From Ostrinia nubilalis (lineage: Eukaryota > Arthropoda > Insecta > Lepidoptera > Crambidae), in assembly GCF_963855985.1 (NCBI RefSeq), contig NC_087095.1, forward strand, positions 258,001 to 322,000: 64,000 nucleotides of DNA, read 5' to 3'. Made by a program: the position numbers and the translations under genes. Positions 49,082 through 62,065 of the stretch are shown in pieces (within the stretch, counting starts at the first letter, position 1; each line of letters begins with the position of its first letter). The notes under the pieces were generated by a model. The model did no database searches and was not told where the DNA came from. It saw only the letters and a list, made by a program, of their open reading frames with translations.

Positions 49082-52000
49082 CTACAAACGAATTTTGCGG
49101 GATTGAATAAATTTTGATAGTAGTTTCAAAAGCGGTGGGTCCATAGAATTTAATAAACATTTAATATTAGTAGGGCGAGGAACGCTTTCAGGAAGGAAAT
49201 CAAATAAGGAGGAACCTACGTTTGGACAATTGAAGAAAATGTGATTAGTTGTGCCTTCGTCTAAGCCACATTCGCATAAGGAACTATCCTTTATGTGCAT
49301 CTTCGCAAGGTGAACCGGAGTACACGCATGACCAATTCGCAACCGACATATAATTGATACAGAACTTTTTGGTAAGTATTTGTGTTTAAAAAACCAGGGT
49401 CTAGGGGGAATATCGTTTTGAATGTCTGCATAGTATTTGCCAACCATCCTTTTTGAATTGTCCCAATGAGTTCTCCACGATTTATAAAGATGGGCTAGGG
49501 AGAGGGATGCAGCGTCATGAGAGAATAGTGAGTAGTGCTCTAGGGAGCCAGAGGATATAGCATGTTTTGCGCATGAGTCAACAGATTCGTTTCCTGGAAT
49601 TCCTCTGTGACTAGGGATCCAAGCCAAAACGATATTTATACCCTTCGAACGGCAATCAAAAAGAGCTTCTCTTATTTTTAAGACGGTTGGAAATTTAACT
49701 TTAGACTTAAAAGTATTAGCCAGAATCGATTGGAGACAACTTAGGGAGTCCGAAAAAATTAAAACATTATTTAATGAGTGAGATTTAGCGTATAGAATTG
49801 CTTCTAAAATTGCCACTGCTTCACCGGTAAAAACCGATGTCACTGGGGGACATTTGTAACTAAGAGCGATTTTGTACACAGGTATCCACACTGCGGCGCC
49901 GACGCAGCCGTCATCAGCGAGCTTGGACGCATCTGTGTACATCGTGAGCCAGCCTTGCCAGTGTTCGGATAAAATATTTCTGAATTCTTGGGGTGCGGCA
50001 GGGGAATCTTTAGAAATACCGAAATTTAAAATAACAGGCGGTTGAAATATTAAAGATTCAAAGCTATTGGAGAAGAGAGGGAAAACAGGAGTTTTTGTAA
50101 TGGGGCATGGAAGACGACTAAATTTTTGGAAGCTCAGCAAAATGCAAGGTGTCTTTTGAAAAGAAGAAGATGAAATGTTAGAAGACGAGAGAAGCTCAAG
50201 TTTTTTTAAAAGTGGATGAGAGGCATTCTGAGCGACCTTAGCAAAGAAACGGTCGCTGAGGTACTGCCTACGCAAATAGAGGGGAGGGTCAACGCACTCT
50301 ACTTGTAACGCATTTATAGGCGAAGATTTCATTGCTCCCAAAATTATGCGTAAGCACTTTGATTGTGTTTTGGATAATCTATCAAGGGCTGCTTTGTTAC
50401 AAGGGTCCAAAAGAAAAGACGCGTAGTCAAAATGACTGCGCACAATGGCGTTATAAAGGAGCTTTTGAGAGTAAGGGTGGGCCCCCCACCAAGTGCCTGA
50501 AAGGGCGCGAATTACGTTAATTCCATTTTCCGCCTTTTTAAGGATGGAGTTAAAATGAGCGACACCTGACAGTCTACAGTCTAGAGTCAGACCCAAAAAT
50601 TTGACCTGGTTGCAGCAGGGAATAAGGTCACCGTCTATAAATACCTCTATGTTCGGAGTGTGTCGTTTCCGGGTAAAGGTAACGCAACAGCATTTCGGAA
50701 CAGAGATGGATAGGCCGTGGGAGAGCATCCAGTCACTGAGATAGCTTAGAGCGGAATTAAGGCGAGTAGTTGCCTCGTCTATCGATTTAGATGAGATGTA
50801 AAGGGCAATATCATCGGCGTACTGAAGGATGTTGCAGAAAGAATCGACAGCTTGGTCAAGGTCATAGGTATAAATGCTGTATAGGAGTGGACTGAGAACG
50901 GAACCTTGAGGTAGGCCTTTCCAGAGTAGACGGGGAGGGGATGTGATGTTTTGACATTTTATTGAGACAGTTCTTGCCATTAACGAGTTACTGATGAAAC
51001 GAACCAACTTCTCCGAGCCACTCAGATGTAGCAACTTTTGCCTGAGTACTGGAAGTAAGACGTTATCGTAAGCGGAAGATATGTCCAAAAAAACACCCAC
51101 TAAGTACTCCTTATTCTTGAAAGCCAGTCTGATGTCGGTGGTTAAAATACTAAGACTGTCCAGAGTGCTCAGACCTTTGCGGAAACCGAATTGAGACTTT
51201 GCTAGGATACCGTGAGACTCCATGAACCACTCCAGGCGGTTTCTGATCATATGCTACATAACTTTTAGTAGGGCAGAGGATAAGGCTATAGGGCGATAGG
51301 AGTTATGTTCTAAAGGATCCTTCCCTGGCTTCGGTATAGGAATTACAATTTGTTCCTTCCAAGAGTCAGGGACGGTTCCTAGGTCAAAGAAGTTGTTGAC
51401 TAGTTGAAGAAAGAAAGATTTAGCTCTAGGGGGAGAGTTAACTAAAAAGGAATATGGCAATCCATCGGCTCCGGGAGACGAATCAGTTAGCCCACTAAGG
51501 GCACAAAGGAGTTCGTCAGCAGAAAAAGGGGAATCTAAATTACCAGTTGGGGGAATAGGCACAGAGGAGCTGGATGGGAAGCAGTCTATAAAGGGGACAA
51601 AAGGAGGAGCTAATTTATCTGCAAATTCTTCCAACCAAATAGAGGGATTGTTTGAGGGAGCGTTGGATGGAGAAAGGGATTGGCGGTACCTTCTAATCTG
51701 CTTCCACACTACAGAAGAGGGCGTCCTGGGAGACATATTCTCGCAGAAACGGGTCCATCCTAGCTTTTTCTTCTGCGATAAAAATTTCCTTGTCTGGGCT
51801 GCTGTCTGCTGGTAGAGCAGAAAGTTCTCCATTGTCATAGACCTGTTATAACGTTTTTCCGCCTCTTTGCGTTTCCGAATGGCAGCTGAACATTCCGCAT
51901 CCCACCAAGGGGGGGAGGTCTTATGTGTAGGATTCTTTTGAGGGAAATGTTCATCTGCTGACATCCGGAGGATGTTTGTAAAGTGTTCATACACTGAAAT

Positions 52001-52777
52001 TGAATTTAAAGGGGAGATTGTGGGAAGTGAGTCTAATTTATTATTTACTGATACTGAGAAGGCTGACCAATCAGCATTATTTAATTTATATCGTAGTAGA
52101 GGAGGGGGACGGACGGTTGGGGATGATTTATTAGGGATAGTTAACAAAATGGGGAAATGGTCGCTGCCAAAAGTGCTTTTTAGAACATTCCATGAGAGAA
52201 GTGACGTAAGGTTAGGAGAGCAAAAAGATACATCCACGGCGGTGGCTGGATTTTGAGATGGGAGGCATCTTCTAGTTGAACAGCCGTTGTTTAGGACGCA
52301 TAGATTTAGATCGTCAAGGAGGTCTAAGAGTAAAGATCCTGGGGAGTCCGTGTGATAGGAGCCCCATGCAGTATTGTGAGCATTAAGGTCGCCTAGGATA
52401 AGGACGGGAGGAGGAAGAGCCAGAATGGCTGTACGCAGTTCATTAAGGGAGGATGAGTTAGGACGGGGAATGTAAACGGATAGGATTGAAAGGTCGAAAA
52501 TTCGCACAGCCACGGCATTAATGTCCTGGCTATGCGAGGGAAGAGGGAGTTGGGAATAGGAGAGGGAGCGCCTTACAAGAAAGGCGCTTCCTGCGTATCC
52601 ATCGTTTCTATCATCCCGGAGACATGAATAGCCAGATACACGGAAGTGTGAATCCGGAACTAACCAGGTCTCCGAGACGGCTATGAACGACGGAGAGTAT
52701 TTATTGATTAGGTAGGAAAGTTCGTGTTTTTTTCTTCTAATGCTCTGACAGTTCCACTGAACCGCCTGAATTGCCAT
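49082..52777 (-). pseudogene. LINE ORF2 (endonuclease-RT-RNase H) with one in-frame stop
   Basis: Start chosen at MAIQAVQWNCQSIRRKKHEL (52777), where the AP endonuclease domain begins. Endonuclease motifs are SETWL, LGDLNAHNTAWG and SDHFPIL. Reverse transcriptase motifs are YRPIALSSALLKVM, FRKGLSTLDSLS, LDISSAYDNV, GLPQGSVLSPLLY and the catalytic YADD. RNase H motifs are YTDASK, FSDSLSCLQ and SHRGIPGNESVD, followed by a C-terminal CECG...H...C knuckle. A TAG at 51254-51256, between LLKVM and HMIRNRLEW, splits the otherwise continuous frame into 534- and 722-residue parts. The rest is intact, so inactivation is recent or the stop is a sequencing error. Confidence 0.82.
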
Positions 52778-54185
52778 TGTAATTAGATATCTGAGAGATT
52801 TGGGAAAGTTTTTGAGCAACGTTGGACGGTATACTGTCTTTGTGTTGGGTAACAACACGGAGGATAAGGGTTAGGACAAGATCTAAAAGGTTTATGTCGT
52901 CTGAGAAGGACGATGGAGGATTGTCGGTAAGGGCGCATCCATTAGGAAGGCTAGAAGCACAATTGCCAATAATGGCCTGGTGTGCCTGCCGGTCGTAGCC
53001 TTTTCCTAACGGCGCGTGAGAGCGGGGGGAGCGGGGTATGGTTTTCTTGTAGGAGAGAGGTAGGTGGGATGTTTGTGAATGGAGTGTTTGGGATGGAGAG
53101 GGTAGGGGTTGTGAGGATGGGGACTTTGTTATGTCGGCATAAGACCTACGAGTGGTTGGGTACATGGCCGAAGCCTCAGCGTAGGAGATATTATCCTGTG
53201 ACATAGCAATTTTAATAGCTTTTTGTCTGGAGTGCTCTGGACAGGATTTGTTAAGAGCAAAGTGAGGTCCTGTGCAGTGAATGCATGTGGCCTTTTCTTC
53301 GGTAATATCACAGTTATCCGCTGAGTGGGGTTGCGTGCAACGAAAACATCTAGCCTTCGACCTGCACTGGGCTTTGACATGGCCAAAGCGGCAGCAGTTG
53401 AGGCACTGAATAGTTGGGAGCTGGTATGTCTCAACTGGAATTGAGTTATGGAACAGAAATACTCGTTTTGGCAAAACCTGTCCCTTAAATGTCACGACTA
53501 CCGATTGGGTGGGGACCCAGGACGCTTGCCCGTCTGTGGTCACTTTCCTGTTTAGACGGCGGGCTTTTAGCAGGATGCCACATCCGTCAGGAATCGTCAA
53601 TGACTCCGCAAGCTCTTCCATTGGAAGATCGGAGGGGATCTGTTTAATGAGGCCCATACGGGTCACGTTGTACGTCGGGATTGTTGCTGAGTACTTGCAA
53701 AGGGATAGAATTTCGCTACTCAAAAATTTGTTGGCAGCACTGGCAGATGTGAACTCAACAGAGATTCTGTTTCTCCCAATTTTTTTGATACCATCGTTGA
53801 TCACGTCCTTAATTTTGTTATTGACCAAAAATTTTCCAAACCTAATTGGCTGGATGAAAGTTGGGGCATTAGGCTCGGTTTCGATGCGGGACACGTGGAC
53901 AATAAAAGGGCCTTTGTCAAGGTCACTGTAGACTTTTGGTGCGATAACAAGAGATGGGTGCGTGTACACCGGTTGGCTGCTTGGAGATGACATTGCAGCA
54001 GAAGGGTTGTTGGATCTCTTCGCGGGTTCAGAAGGAACCTCCGAATCCAGGCGGCGCTTTGTTGCGGCTTGGGAAAACAGTGGTTGAGAAATGTCCATTG
54101 AACAGGAGGCCGGATCCGGAGGATCCGGGGGATCGGGAGGAGTTAATTCCATTCTACTTACTGTTTTACCAGATAAATCCGACAC
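52737..54185 (-). CDS. LINE ORF1 (Gag-like, zinc knuckles)
   Basis: 482-residue nucleic-acid-binding ORF1 protein. The N-terminus is Pro/Ser-rich (ELTPPDPPDPPDPA). A central region contains FVVHVSRIE-like and IGRNRISVEFTSA segments typical of LINE ORF1 RNA-binding domains. Three cysteine knuckles follow at about residues 275-330: CLNCCRFGHVKAQC, CFRCTQPHSADNC and CIHCTGPHFALNKSC. The C-terminal tail is Ser-rich. The ORF is intact and overlaps ORF2 by 41 nt (52737-52777) in another frame, as in many LINEs. Confidence 0.82.
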   Translation of the reverse strand: MSDLSGKTVSRMELTPPDPPDPPDPASCSMDISQPLFSQAATKRRLDSEVPSEPAKRSNNPSAAMSSPSSQPVYTHPSLVIAPKVYSDLDKGPFIVHVSRIETEPNAPTFIQPIRFGKFLVNNKIKDVINDGIKKIGRNRISVEFTSASAANKFLSSEILSLCKYSATIPTYNVTRMGLIKQIPSDLPMEELAESLTIPDGCGILLKARRLNRKVTTDGQASWVPTQSVVVTFKGQVLPKRVFLFHNSIPVETYQLPTIQCLNCCRFGHVKAQCRSKARCFRCTQPHSADNCDITEEKATCIHCTGPHFALNKSCPEHSRQKAIKIAMSQDNISYAEASAMYPTTRRSYADITKSPSSQPLPSPSQTLHSQTSHLPLSYKKTIPRSPRSHAPLGKGYDRQAHQAIIGNCASSLPNGCALTDNPPSSFSDDINLLDLVLTLILRVVTQHKDSIPSNVAQKLSQISQISNYNGNSGGSVELSEH

Positions 54186-54300
54186 CTGTTGTTAATTATT
54201 AAAATAACTAAGCTTAAAATTGAGTTTTTTTTTGAGTTAAACTACGTTAGAATTTGATTTTTCCACATAAACACCTGAAACACGTGTTGCCACTGTCACA

Positions 54301-55208
54301 TGCGGCGAGCGACCGAAAATATGTTAACATGGACTATTTAATTTTCATACATATCTGATTTTATAAGTTTTATGACAACCCATATTCCTATTACACCTAG
54401 ATAAAATATTTCCATTTCAGAAATTGAGTCTATGGCATACCTATTTTGTTCTAATGTTAGTACAATGGGTTTATCTTCCATTTAAGTAGCTTTTAAATTT
54501 CCATTTGAGCCTCAGGAGGCTAAGGATATTTATTTAATCCTGCTTTACTCAAATAATACTCAGTATGAGTAAATTGTTCGCCTCAACTTTCGCTGCGCGA
54601 TCTCGTAAATATGAAAATAAAAAATAGTACAAGTTTTACAAAACAATAAAACTTGAATTATTATTGAGCGTAGACGATGCACAGCATCTGGTGAGAGATG
54701 CGTCTACTTCCGGTGTAGCATTTACCATACCGTAAATGACGTCATTTCCGCAATTATTTAATAGGAATTGATTTGACTTACTTCCGTTTGCCGCCATTAT
54801 AGTCACCTAGGGGCGAGCCGAGCTTGCTCGGAGTTCTTCTTGCAAGTGCAACATCGTATTATTTCTCAACTTTTTTATACTAAGTTTAAAAAGTGCAATT
54901 GACCGCGCGTGTGTATAACAATAAAAAAATAATACAACTTAGAATTTAAAACAAGACTATTTTACAAGCTTTTATTTAAATGATTATAAACAGGATTACA
55001 AATTTGTAGTCAATAGTCAATGATCATGACCAGTCTTTGAAAAAAAAATTTAAGGCAATTTCCACAGATTATAATTTTCAATAGTTTCGTAACCGCTTTT
55101 CGTCACCTTCAAGTTCACATTAAACAAGAAGAAACCGAACCGAGCAACCGGCCGATCCATTTGAATTTTAGTTAGTTGACTACCCTCAAAGCAAGTTTGT
55201 TCTGGAAA
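54301..55208. other. Intergenic flank with a CRE-like palindrome
   Basis: Mostly AT-rich. A TGACGTCA octamer (54737-54744) lies in a short palindromic context, ccataccgtaaatgacgtca, about 470 bp upstream of the candidate first exon at 55209. It may be a promoter element; nothing else is recognisable. Confidence 0.3.
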
Positions 55209-58200
55209 ATGGAGCTCACACCACACCTCAATCGGATTTTATCAAAACGTAAGTAAGATTTTATTACGCTTGCCGGTTATTTTGTTTGAGTGTAAAATAA
55301 TTTATGCATTGATTGTTGTAATTTTCATTTAGAATGTGTATAATTCCACGATTCCAGTTTCATTGTACCACATGATTCATAAATTGCGAGGTAGGTTACT
55401 TACTTTAGAGGTAGAGGTAATTTAATTAACCTAATAAAATTAGGTTAGAATTCCGTGTTGCATTTACGATTAATGCGTAGAATTTACATTTATTTCAACT
55501 AAATCCAGCCAGTTACGTAGGTACCTTACTTGCATCATAAATCATACCTACATTCGATACGTTTTCTGATTTCCTGTTTCAATACAAGCTACCCCCAGTT
55601 ATCTTCACCAGTCATACAGTAACATAGATTTGTTAGCTAAACCTACCTACATTATGTACAATTTATCCACAGGTTTCTTGAACTGGGCTGCTCTACGCTG
55701 GTACAAGATAGTGCTGTGCGTTCACCACCTGTCCCGACCGATGCGACTCGAGACATGTCGACAAGGATTTAAGGTAAGTAGGTAAAGTTTGACGGTGATG
55801 ACGATGATGTGTATGAATTTGTAGCGATTCACACCAACGCGTCATGTCATTGGTCGCGGGCCCGCGGCGAGCCACGCGCAGTGACCGCCATCGCCATCGT
55901 CGCCGACGCGAGCTTCACGCTTAACCAAACCAACACACAGTAGGTAACAGTCAGTAGAATGTCTTGGTACCTACCTACGTTTATAATTATCCAAATACGT
56001 TGGAATTTGGTGTAGCGCAAGTACCTACTAATGAGTAGTCATATTAAAATTTCATTGACCTCATAGGTATAAAAATTCGAAAGGTTTATTGTTGTTTAAA
56101 TTAATTAAGCTACCCCCATACAAAATATCTTCAGTAACGTCCAGATTTAGGATGAAAACTTTACTTTATGTATTTTTCAGCAGGTTATTTGAACTTGGTA
56201 GCAGTGCAGCGCGTCCACCTGAGTATCCCGGCCGGCGCGAGACCTGTCGGCGAAGTTTTAAGGTAAGTAGGTCATCCCTCGTCGTTTTAGCAAAATAACG
56301 TTCACTGCTGGATAAATGCCTCAATCGGATAATGCAAGGATTTCCATAACGGTTGGTCCTGCGCTGCACGCATCCAGGCACCTCCCGCGATCTTCACCAG
56401 ATTGTTGGTCCATCTACTGGGGGGCCTGCCCACACCTGGGTCTTCCAGCCCGTGGTCGCCACTCGAGAACTTTTCTACCACAGAGCGGCCATCAGCTCTG
56501 CGAACTAGTGCCCCGCCCACTGCCACTTGATTTTAGTAATTATGCGGGCTATGTCGGTCACTATCAACGGTTCTCCTGCGGAACTCCTCATTTCTTATTC
56601 GATCACGCAGGGTAACTCCGAGCATAGCACGGTCCACAAAGAATAAGATCCAGATATGAAATAGATAGGCATTATATCTCCATCAATCAGACAGTAACGC
56701 ATGTGGTAACGCCCAGTTTTAGAAAAGTACTTAACTTACATTGTCCTTTTAAATCAACAGTTTACTGAAGTTGGAAGCAGTGCAGACAGTTTACCTATGT
56801 CGTTCGGCAGTGCGAGACAAGTCGACGAGTACTTAAGGTCGCGCGTCCACCTAAGAACTTCATAGCAGAGCAGTGCGTCCTTCTATCCCGACCGGCGCGA
56901 GACCTGTCGACTGAGTTTTAAGGTAAGTTGTCGTTTTAGGCAAATTAAGTCCACTGCTGGACAAAGACAACCTTCAAGGATTTCCACAATGACCGGTCCT
57001 GCGCTGCCCGCATCCAGGCACCTCCCGCGACCTTGTCCCAATGGCCGTCAGTTCTATTAGCTATGTGCCGCCCACTGCCACTTTATTTTAGCAATTCTTC
57101 CGTTCGTTTCAGCCAAATGACGTCCATTGCTGGACAAAGGCCTCCTCCAAGGATTTCCACAACGACTGGTCCTGCGCCGCCCGCATCCAGGCCTAGGTAC
57201 TTAGGTTACCTAAGTAGAATCACATTTACATTAAACTAAGATCCAGATAGGAAGTAGGTAGATACTTACCTTCTCTAGGTTTGCTGTTTAAATTACAAAA
57301 GCTTCTCCCCAGATCACCATTGGTCAGAAAACTTACATTTTCCTTAATCAACAGGTTACTTGAAATTGGTAGCAATGCAGACCGTCTACCTATGCCGATC
57401 GGCGGTGCGAGACATGTCGACGAGGACTTAGGTCGCGCGTCCACCTAAATGTCCTGACCTGCGTGAGACCTGCCGACGAAGTTGTACGGTAGGTCGTCGT
57501 TCATCGTTTCAGCCAAATGACATCCACTGCTGGACAAAAGCCTCCGACCAAGGATTTCCATAACAACCGGTCCTGCGCCGCTCTCATCCAGGTTCTTCCC
57601 GCGACCATCACCAGATCGTCGGTCCACTTAGTGGGGAGCCTGCCCACACTACGTTTTCTGGCCCATGATCGCACTCGAGAACTTTTCTGGCCCAACGGCC
57701 ATCAGCTCTACGAGCTATATGCCATTTGATTTTAGAAATTCTTAATGTACTTAGGTCCAAAACTTACATCACTTAGTAGGAGGCCGCCCACACTACGTTT
57801 TTTGGTCCATGATCGCCACTTGAGAACTTTTCTGGCCCAACGGCCATCAGTTCTACTAGCTATGTGCCCCGCCCACTCTACTTGATTTTATGAAAGCAAT
57901 TCATAAGGTACGAGCATAACTCAACCAAACCAACAGTCAGTAGAATGTCTTGGTATGTTTATAGAATTTCGCATTCGATAAGTACCTACGCTTGTTGTTT
58001 AGATTACAAAAACAGCTTTTATAACTTCAGTAACGTCGAGATTCGAATGAAAACTTACATTACGTATTTCAACAGGTTTCTTGAACTTCGTAGCAGTGCA
58101 GCGCCCGCGTCGACCTATGCCGACCGGCGCGAGGTCTGTCGACGAAGTTTTATGGTATGTATGTAACTCAACCAACCTGTAAAATGTCTTGGTACCTAGT

Positions 58201-59244
58201 AGTACCTAAGTACAATCACATTTCATTAAACTGAGATCCAGATAGGATGTAGGTAGGTACATTCTCTAGGTTTGTTATTTAATATGGGGCACACTGAAAA
58301 CCAGCGCAGTGGCTTTCGTCACCGTGAGCCACGGCCTATGCTGACTGGGGTCCCGTAGCATTGGGCATCCTGTTTGTGAGTAGATGGCATTGCTCAATTT
58401 AACTACTCTTTTTTTTGTTTTTCTACCAGTATTATCGTCGCTTGCCTCTTCCTCTCGTGATTTTTTATATAAAAATCACGCGCTCCGCGGCGTAGCGCGG
58501 CGCAGTGTGATAACCGCCTAACTGACGTATATATGATTTTTTTTCGAAACTGAGTTATCTACACCATCATCAATTTCGCAAGACGAATCGATCTGTCTAA
58601 TCACCTGTGGGTCTAGCTAGACAAAGTGCAAATTAAAATCGCAAACCAGTCGAAAAGTCCCTTTTTTGTATGGAGTTTTGACGGATTCGATTTTCGATTC
58701 GATCAAAAAGTGCGTTTTGTCTAGGGGGGCTGATGTCTATAATGTAATTGCATTTATTTGTGCGATGTCCATTGTAATAAGTGTATCTTTCTTTCTTTCT
58801 AAATTACAAAAGTACCCCCCAGATATCTCCATCAGTCGAACAGTAACGCCTAGATTTAGAATGGAAACTTACATTGTAGGCTGTACTTTGTTTTGTTTAG
58901 ATTACAAAATCTACTCCCAGATATCTTCAGTAACGTCCAGATCTAGGATAATAATTGCCTGAATTTGTGTTCCCAGACCTCAAAGTAAAGATATCAATAC
59001 TTAAGTAAAAACTTAAAAAGGCTACTGCGACACAAGCTATGCTTAGTGCAGAAGCCACTAGTTATAAGAATATTTTTGTATTAATTACGATTTATTGGCA
59101 ATAAACATTTTATTTATTTATATTTATTTATTAAAAACTCACTTAACGTACCTTTATATCAATTACAGGTGACTTGAACGTGGTAGCAGTGCAGCGCGTC
59201 CTGAGTATCCCGGCCGGCGCGAGGCCTGTCGACGAAGTTTTAAG
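55209..59244 (+). CDS. Unrecognised gene candidate: ATG exon plus six homologous exon-like modules
   Basis: I do not recognise this locus. A candidate first exon (55209-55248) reads MELTPHLNRILSK and ends in a strong gtaagtaag donor. Downstream are six related modules: A 55673-55773, B 56184-56262, C 56761-56922, D 57355-57488, E 58076-58154 and F 59169-59244. Each follows a pyrimidine-plus-cag acceptor and ends at gtaag, gtatg or gtagg. They share a core like gtagcagtgcagcgcgtcc and gcgagacctgtcgacgaagt. Joined in the first exon's phase, A, B, E and F are each open (B reads RYLNLVAVQRVHLSIPAGAR), while D hits a stop. Chaining modules gives immediate stops (gtt.att.tga), so at most one per transcript could be coding. 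C looks like two fused modules. It could also be a long non-coding RNA or a repeat family. No downstream terminal exon was found. Confidence 0.35.
56285..56650 (-). mobile_element. RTE-clade LINE 3' fragment
   Basis: Begins about 20 bp after the module B donor. Includes ttcactgctggataaatgcc and cactgccacttgattttag. Decayed. Confidence 0.7.
56935..57195 (-). mobile_element. Two short RTE-clade fragments
   Basis: 56935-57097 and 57110-57195 both start at the RTE terminus (tccactgctggacaaag; tccattgctggacaaag). The first follows the module C donor. Confidence 0.7.
57508..57890 (-). mobile_element. Two RTE-clade fragments
   Basis: 57508-57740 carries the RTE terminus after the module D donor. 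57772-57890 repeats only the inner half (cacactacgttttttggtcc). The direct duplication suggests a local rearrangement. Confidence 0.7.
58283..58800 (+). repeat. Dispersed repeat copy 2, interrupted
   Basis: Left part (ggggcacactgaaaaccagc, 58283-58410) and right part (gatgtccattgtaataagtg to the TTTC tail, 58725-58800) match 898-1130. The roughly 300-bp insert includes a hairpin (cgcgctccgcggcgtagcgcggcg near 58480-58510). Confidence 0.6.
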
Positions 59245-62065
59245 GTAAGTCTCAACCAACCTAAACAATGTCAGTTGAATGTTTTGGTAGTTTATTTATT
59301 TAGAACTTACATGCACATAACACTGTCCAGAAGGCGGACTTAATTCTTCATCATTAATAGTCGGCATTCTCCTCCAGTCAACCTTAGGGTCAAACTGAGA
59401 ATATCGTGTGTAGTTATTTCTGTTATGTACTTACCCGAATCGAAAATAATTAAAATAAACATTACTTTCTGAAACTTAAAGCTTTTAGGAACTGCGGTTT
59501 TTTCGAAATCGGATAATACCTTTCGAAATTTTAATAACTTCAAGTAATGTAACTAAAGTTTAATAGATGATCTGCTAACATAACATTACCAAGCCAGGAT
59601 CTACCTACATATTTTTTCTCTAATAATTTTCGTTATTCCTACCACAGGATAAACAGTAATTTCAATAGATACCTACTGCCCGTTCGCGCTTTGCCGGTCT
59701 GTGGAATGCGCGTCCCCTCCCCCAACCGCGATTAAACGCAATTAGTTAGTGATTAAACGCAATTAAGTGTCTTATTTTACGTAGATACACAATTTTTATC
59801 AATATCAATAAAAAAAAAATATTTTTAATATAGTTTGCTATAGTTATAGACGCTTTCCTTCGAGTGACGTCATATCGCCAGCGGCAAACTTATCGCGAAC
59901 GGATAGTACCAGGTTATTGTCGAAATTAGCCTTTTACGATGATCTTATTGCTATTTATACTTGCGTTTGAACACCGGCTCACTGGTCGTTCGTGGGGCAA
60001 AGCCCAACGTTGCGTCACATGGGGATCGTGCCTAGGTAACCGATGTGCGGTGCAGTGACTGCAGTTATGATACTATGACATTCTGTGGTATGACTTGATT
60101 AGTATATCTATAAGTTACTATTTTTAAGACGCTTGAGCATCGCAAGCTTTGAATCGCCTGACAGGTTTCATGGTAGAGATTGTTTCGTGCAGAGACTGCT
60201 GTGATGGGTGGGATCATGAAGATTTCATAAATTAAAAGTCGTGAATTTTGCATTGAAGTGTCAATATATATATATTTAATATTCATAAATTCAATATACA
60301 TTATAATATCCAGTAAAATGAATTACTATAATTTATATAGGCAATATTTTAACACATGTTAATCTATGGGTATATTTAACAATCTAGAGTACTTATTTTA
60401 ACAAATGTTCCGCCGAGTTAGCGTCATTCATCACATAATACAACAAACACAATATGGCAATAGGAATTCACATTGGCTTAAGAACTAGAATCATTATACT
60501 TATGTAAAGTTACAAAAGGAAGAAATACTTTTTTGCAATATTTGTATTGCACGTAACTAAACACTGCCACAGTACATAATGCCATTTCATGTAAAAATAA
60601 AAATTTAATTTGTTACAAATTTTGGAGCCTTAAAATTATATTTGGCACGAAACTAAAACTAAAACTAAACTAATTCGGACGGGACCGTTATATGGTACAG
60701 GTGTCCCGTCGCTCTAGCGTAAGTAATCTTTGGTTTGTCTAGCCCACCAGTGATTGGGAGTAGCTTAACATTAAAATATACTTCATAAAATATTAAATAG
60801 CTCAAACAGGACCGAATACGTTAGGTAGGTATATATTTAGTTTAACTCGTGAATATTTATGAAAGAGCTTTAATTCGTTACCTAAAATTGCTGTAAAATA
60901 CTGTTATAATTTAGTTTAACACCAAAATGCGGTTTAGCTGATCCGTTTTTGGAATACTGCGCCCAACCGTGTCCTTACAGAGTCACTACATGATAAAATA
61001 CATATTGTTTGCAATAATTTATGTAATTCGTTGCATAGAAACCTTTAAAAATTAACTTTATCTACTTACATTTACAAAAAATAGAAATAATTAGGTATCT
61101 CTTAAAGTGTATTTTTGCTTAGGAACTTTCTGTTCTAACATACTGCTGGATGAAACTAAACAGGTAATGGATGCGTCGGTTGAAGGGAGAAGGCATGATG
61201 AGGGTAGTCGTGAATTAAGATACAAATTAAGTACGATATTAAATATTAATGGGTATAACATACGGGTTACTTAAGTCATGATGGGAGCTGAAACTATATT
61301 GAAAATATTGCTGACCGAAACAAAAACGGATTGCGGAGAATTTTTATTAACTATAGAGTAATTATCATTTAGTTAAACTCTATTGTGATTTCAGTAAACA
61401 GATGCTGATTATTGTCGTCTGTCCCGCTCTGCCCGCACTACGCTACGCTACGGAATATCGTGATCATATTTACACATAGTTCCATACAATATTTACAATT
61501 ACCGCTATTTACAACTTAATTTACTTTGGATTATACGAAAGAGTTTTTTAAACACAGCAGAGATCCCATAGGAGTATTATGGAATGCTTAGAACTTAATT
61601 AAGATTGAATCTATCTAAACACTTAGCATTAGAATACGAGAAGCTTATTGTTACCAAATTTTAAATGTTCAATAACAGATAATAGAATTTTAAAAGATTT
61701 GGAACCATAATAAGAGTCAAGGCCTCACGCCAGTCACTCGCCGTCGGAGTCTCAACACGAACCAACGAAACCCACTTCTCAGTCAAACATCAATGCGGCA
61801 CTTTTGAATTCACTGCGACTAAGTGTTTGGCGTTTGGATGTACTTTTGTCATACGTATTATTATGTAGTAATTTTAAATATAATAATGAAGTTTTGAACA
61901 TTATGAACACTCGCACATCTAACTATATTGTCAGCACTTGGACACCGGGCGACACCCGGCGACTCTATGTTGAGGCTACTATCCATATTGCATTGACCGT
62001 TGCAAATGCATAGTAATTAGTAATTATTATTATAAATAAAAGTTTGTTCGATGATGCTGTTACTT
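59245..62065. other. Gene-poor AT-rich interval
   Basis: No credible ORF. 60230-62060 is strongly AT-rich and could include a long zfh1 3' UTR (minus strand), but I cannot place a polyadenylation site. Confidence 0.4.

Larger units (their letters stand above)
48920..54300 (-). mobile_element. Nearly full-length LINE with RNase H
   Basis: Contains 5' UTR sequence (about 54186-54300), ORF1, ORF2 and a 3' UTR ending near 48920. ORF2 has endonuclease, reverse transcriptase and RNase H, which places it in the group of non-LTR clades that keep RNase H (I, LOA, R1 and relatives); I cannot fix the clade. One nonsense codon in ORF2 is the only visible lesion. Target duplications were not identified. 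Confidence 0.82.
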
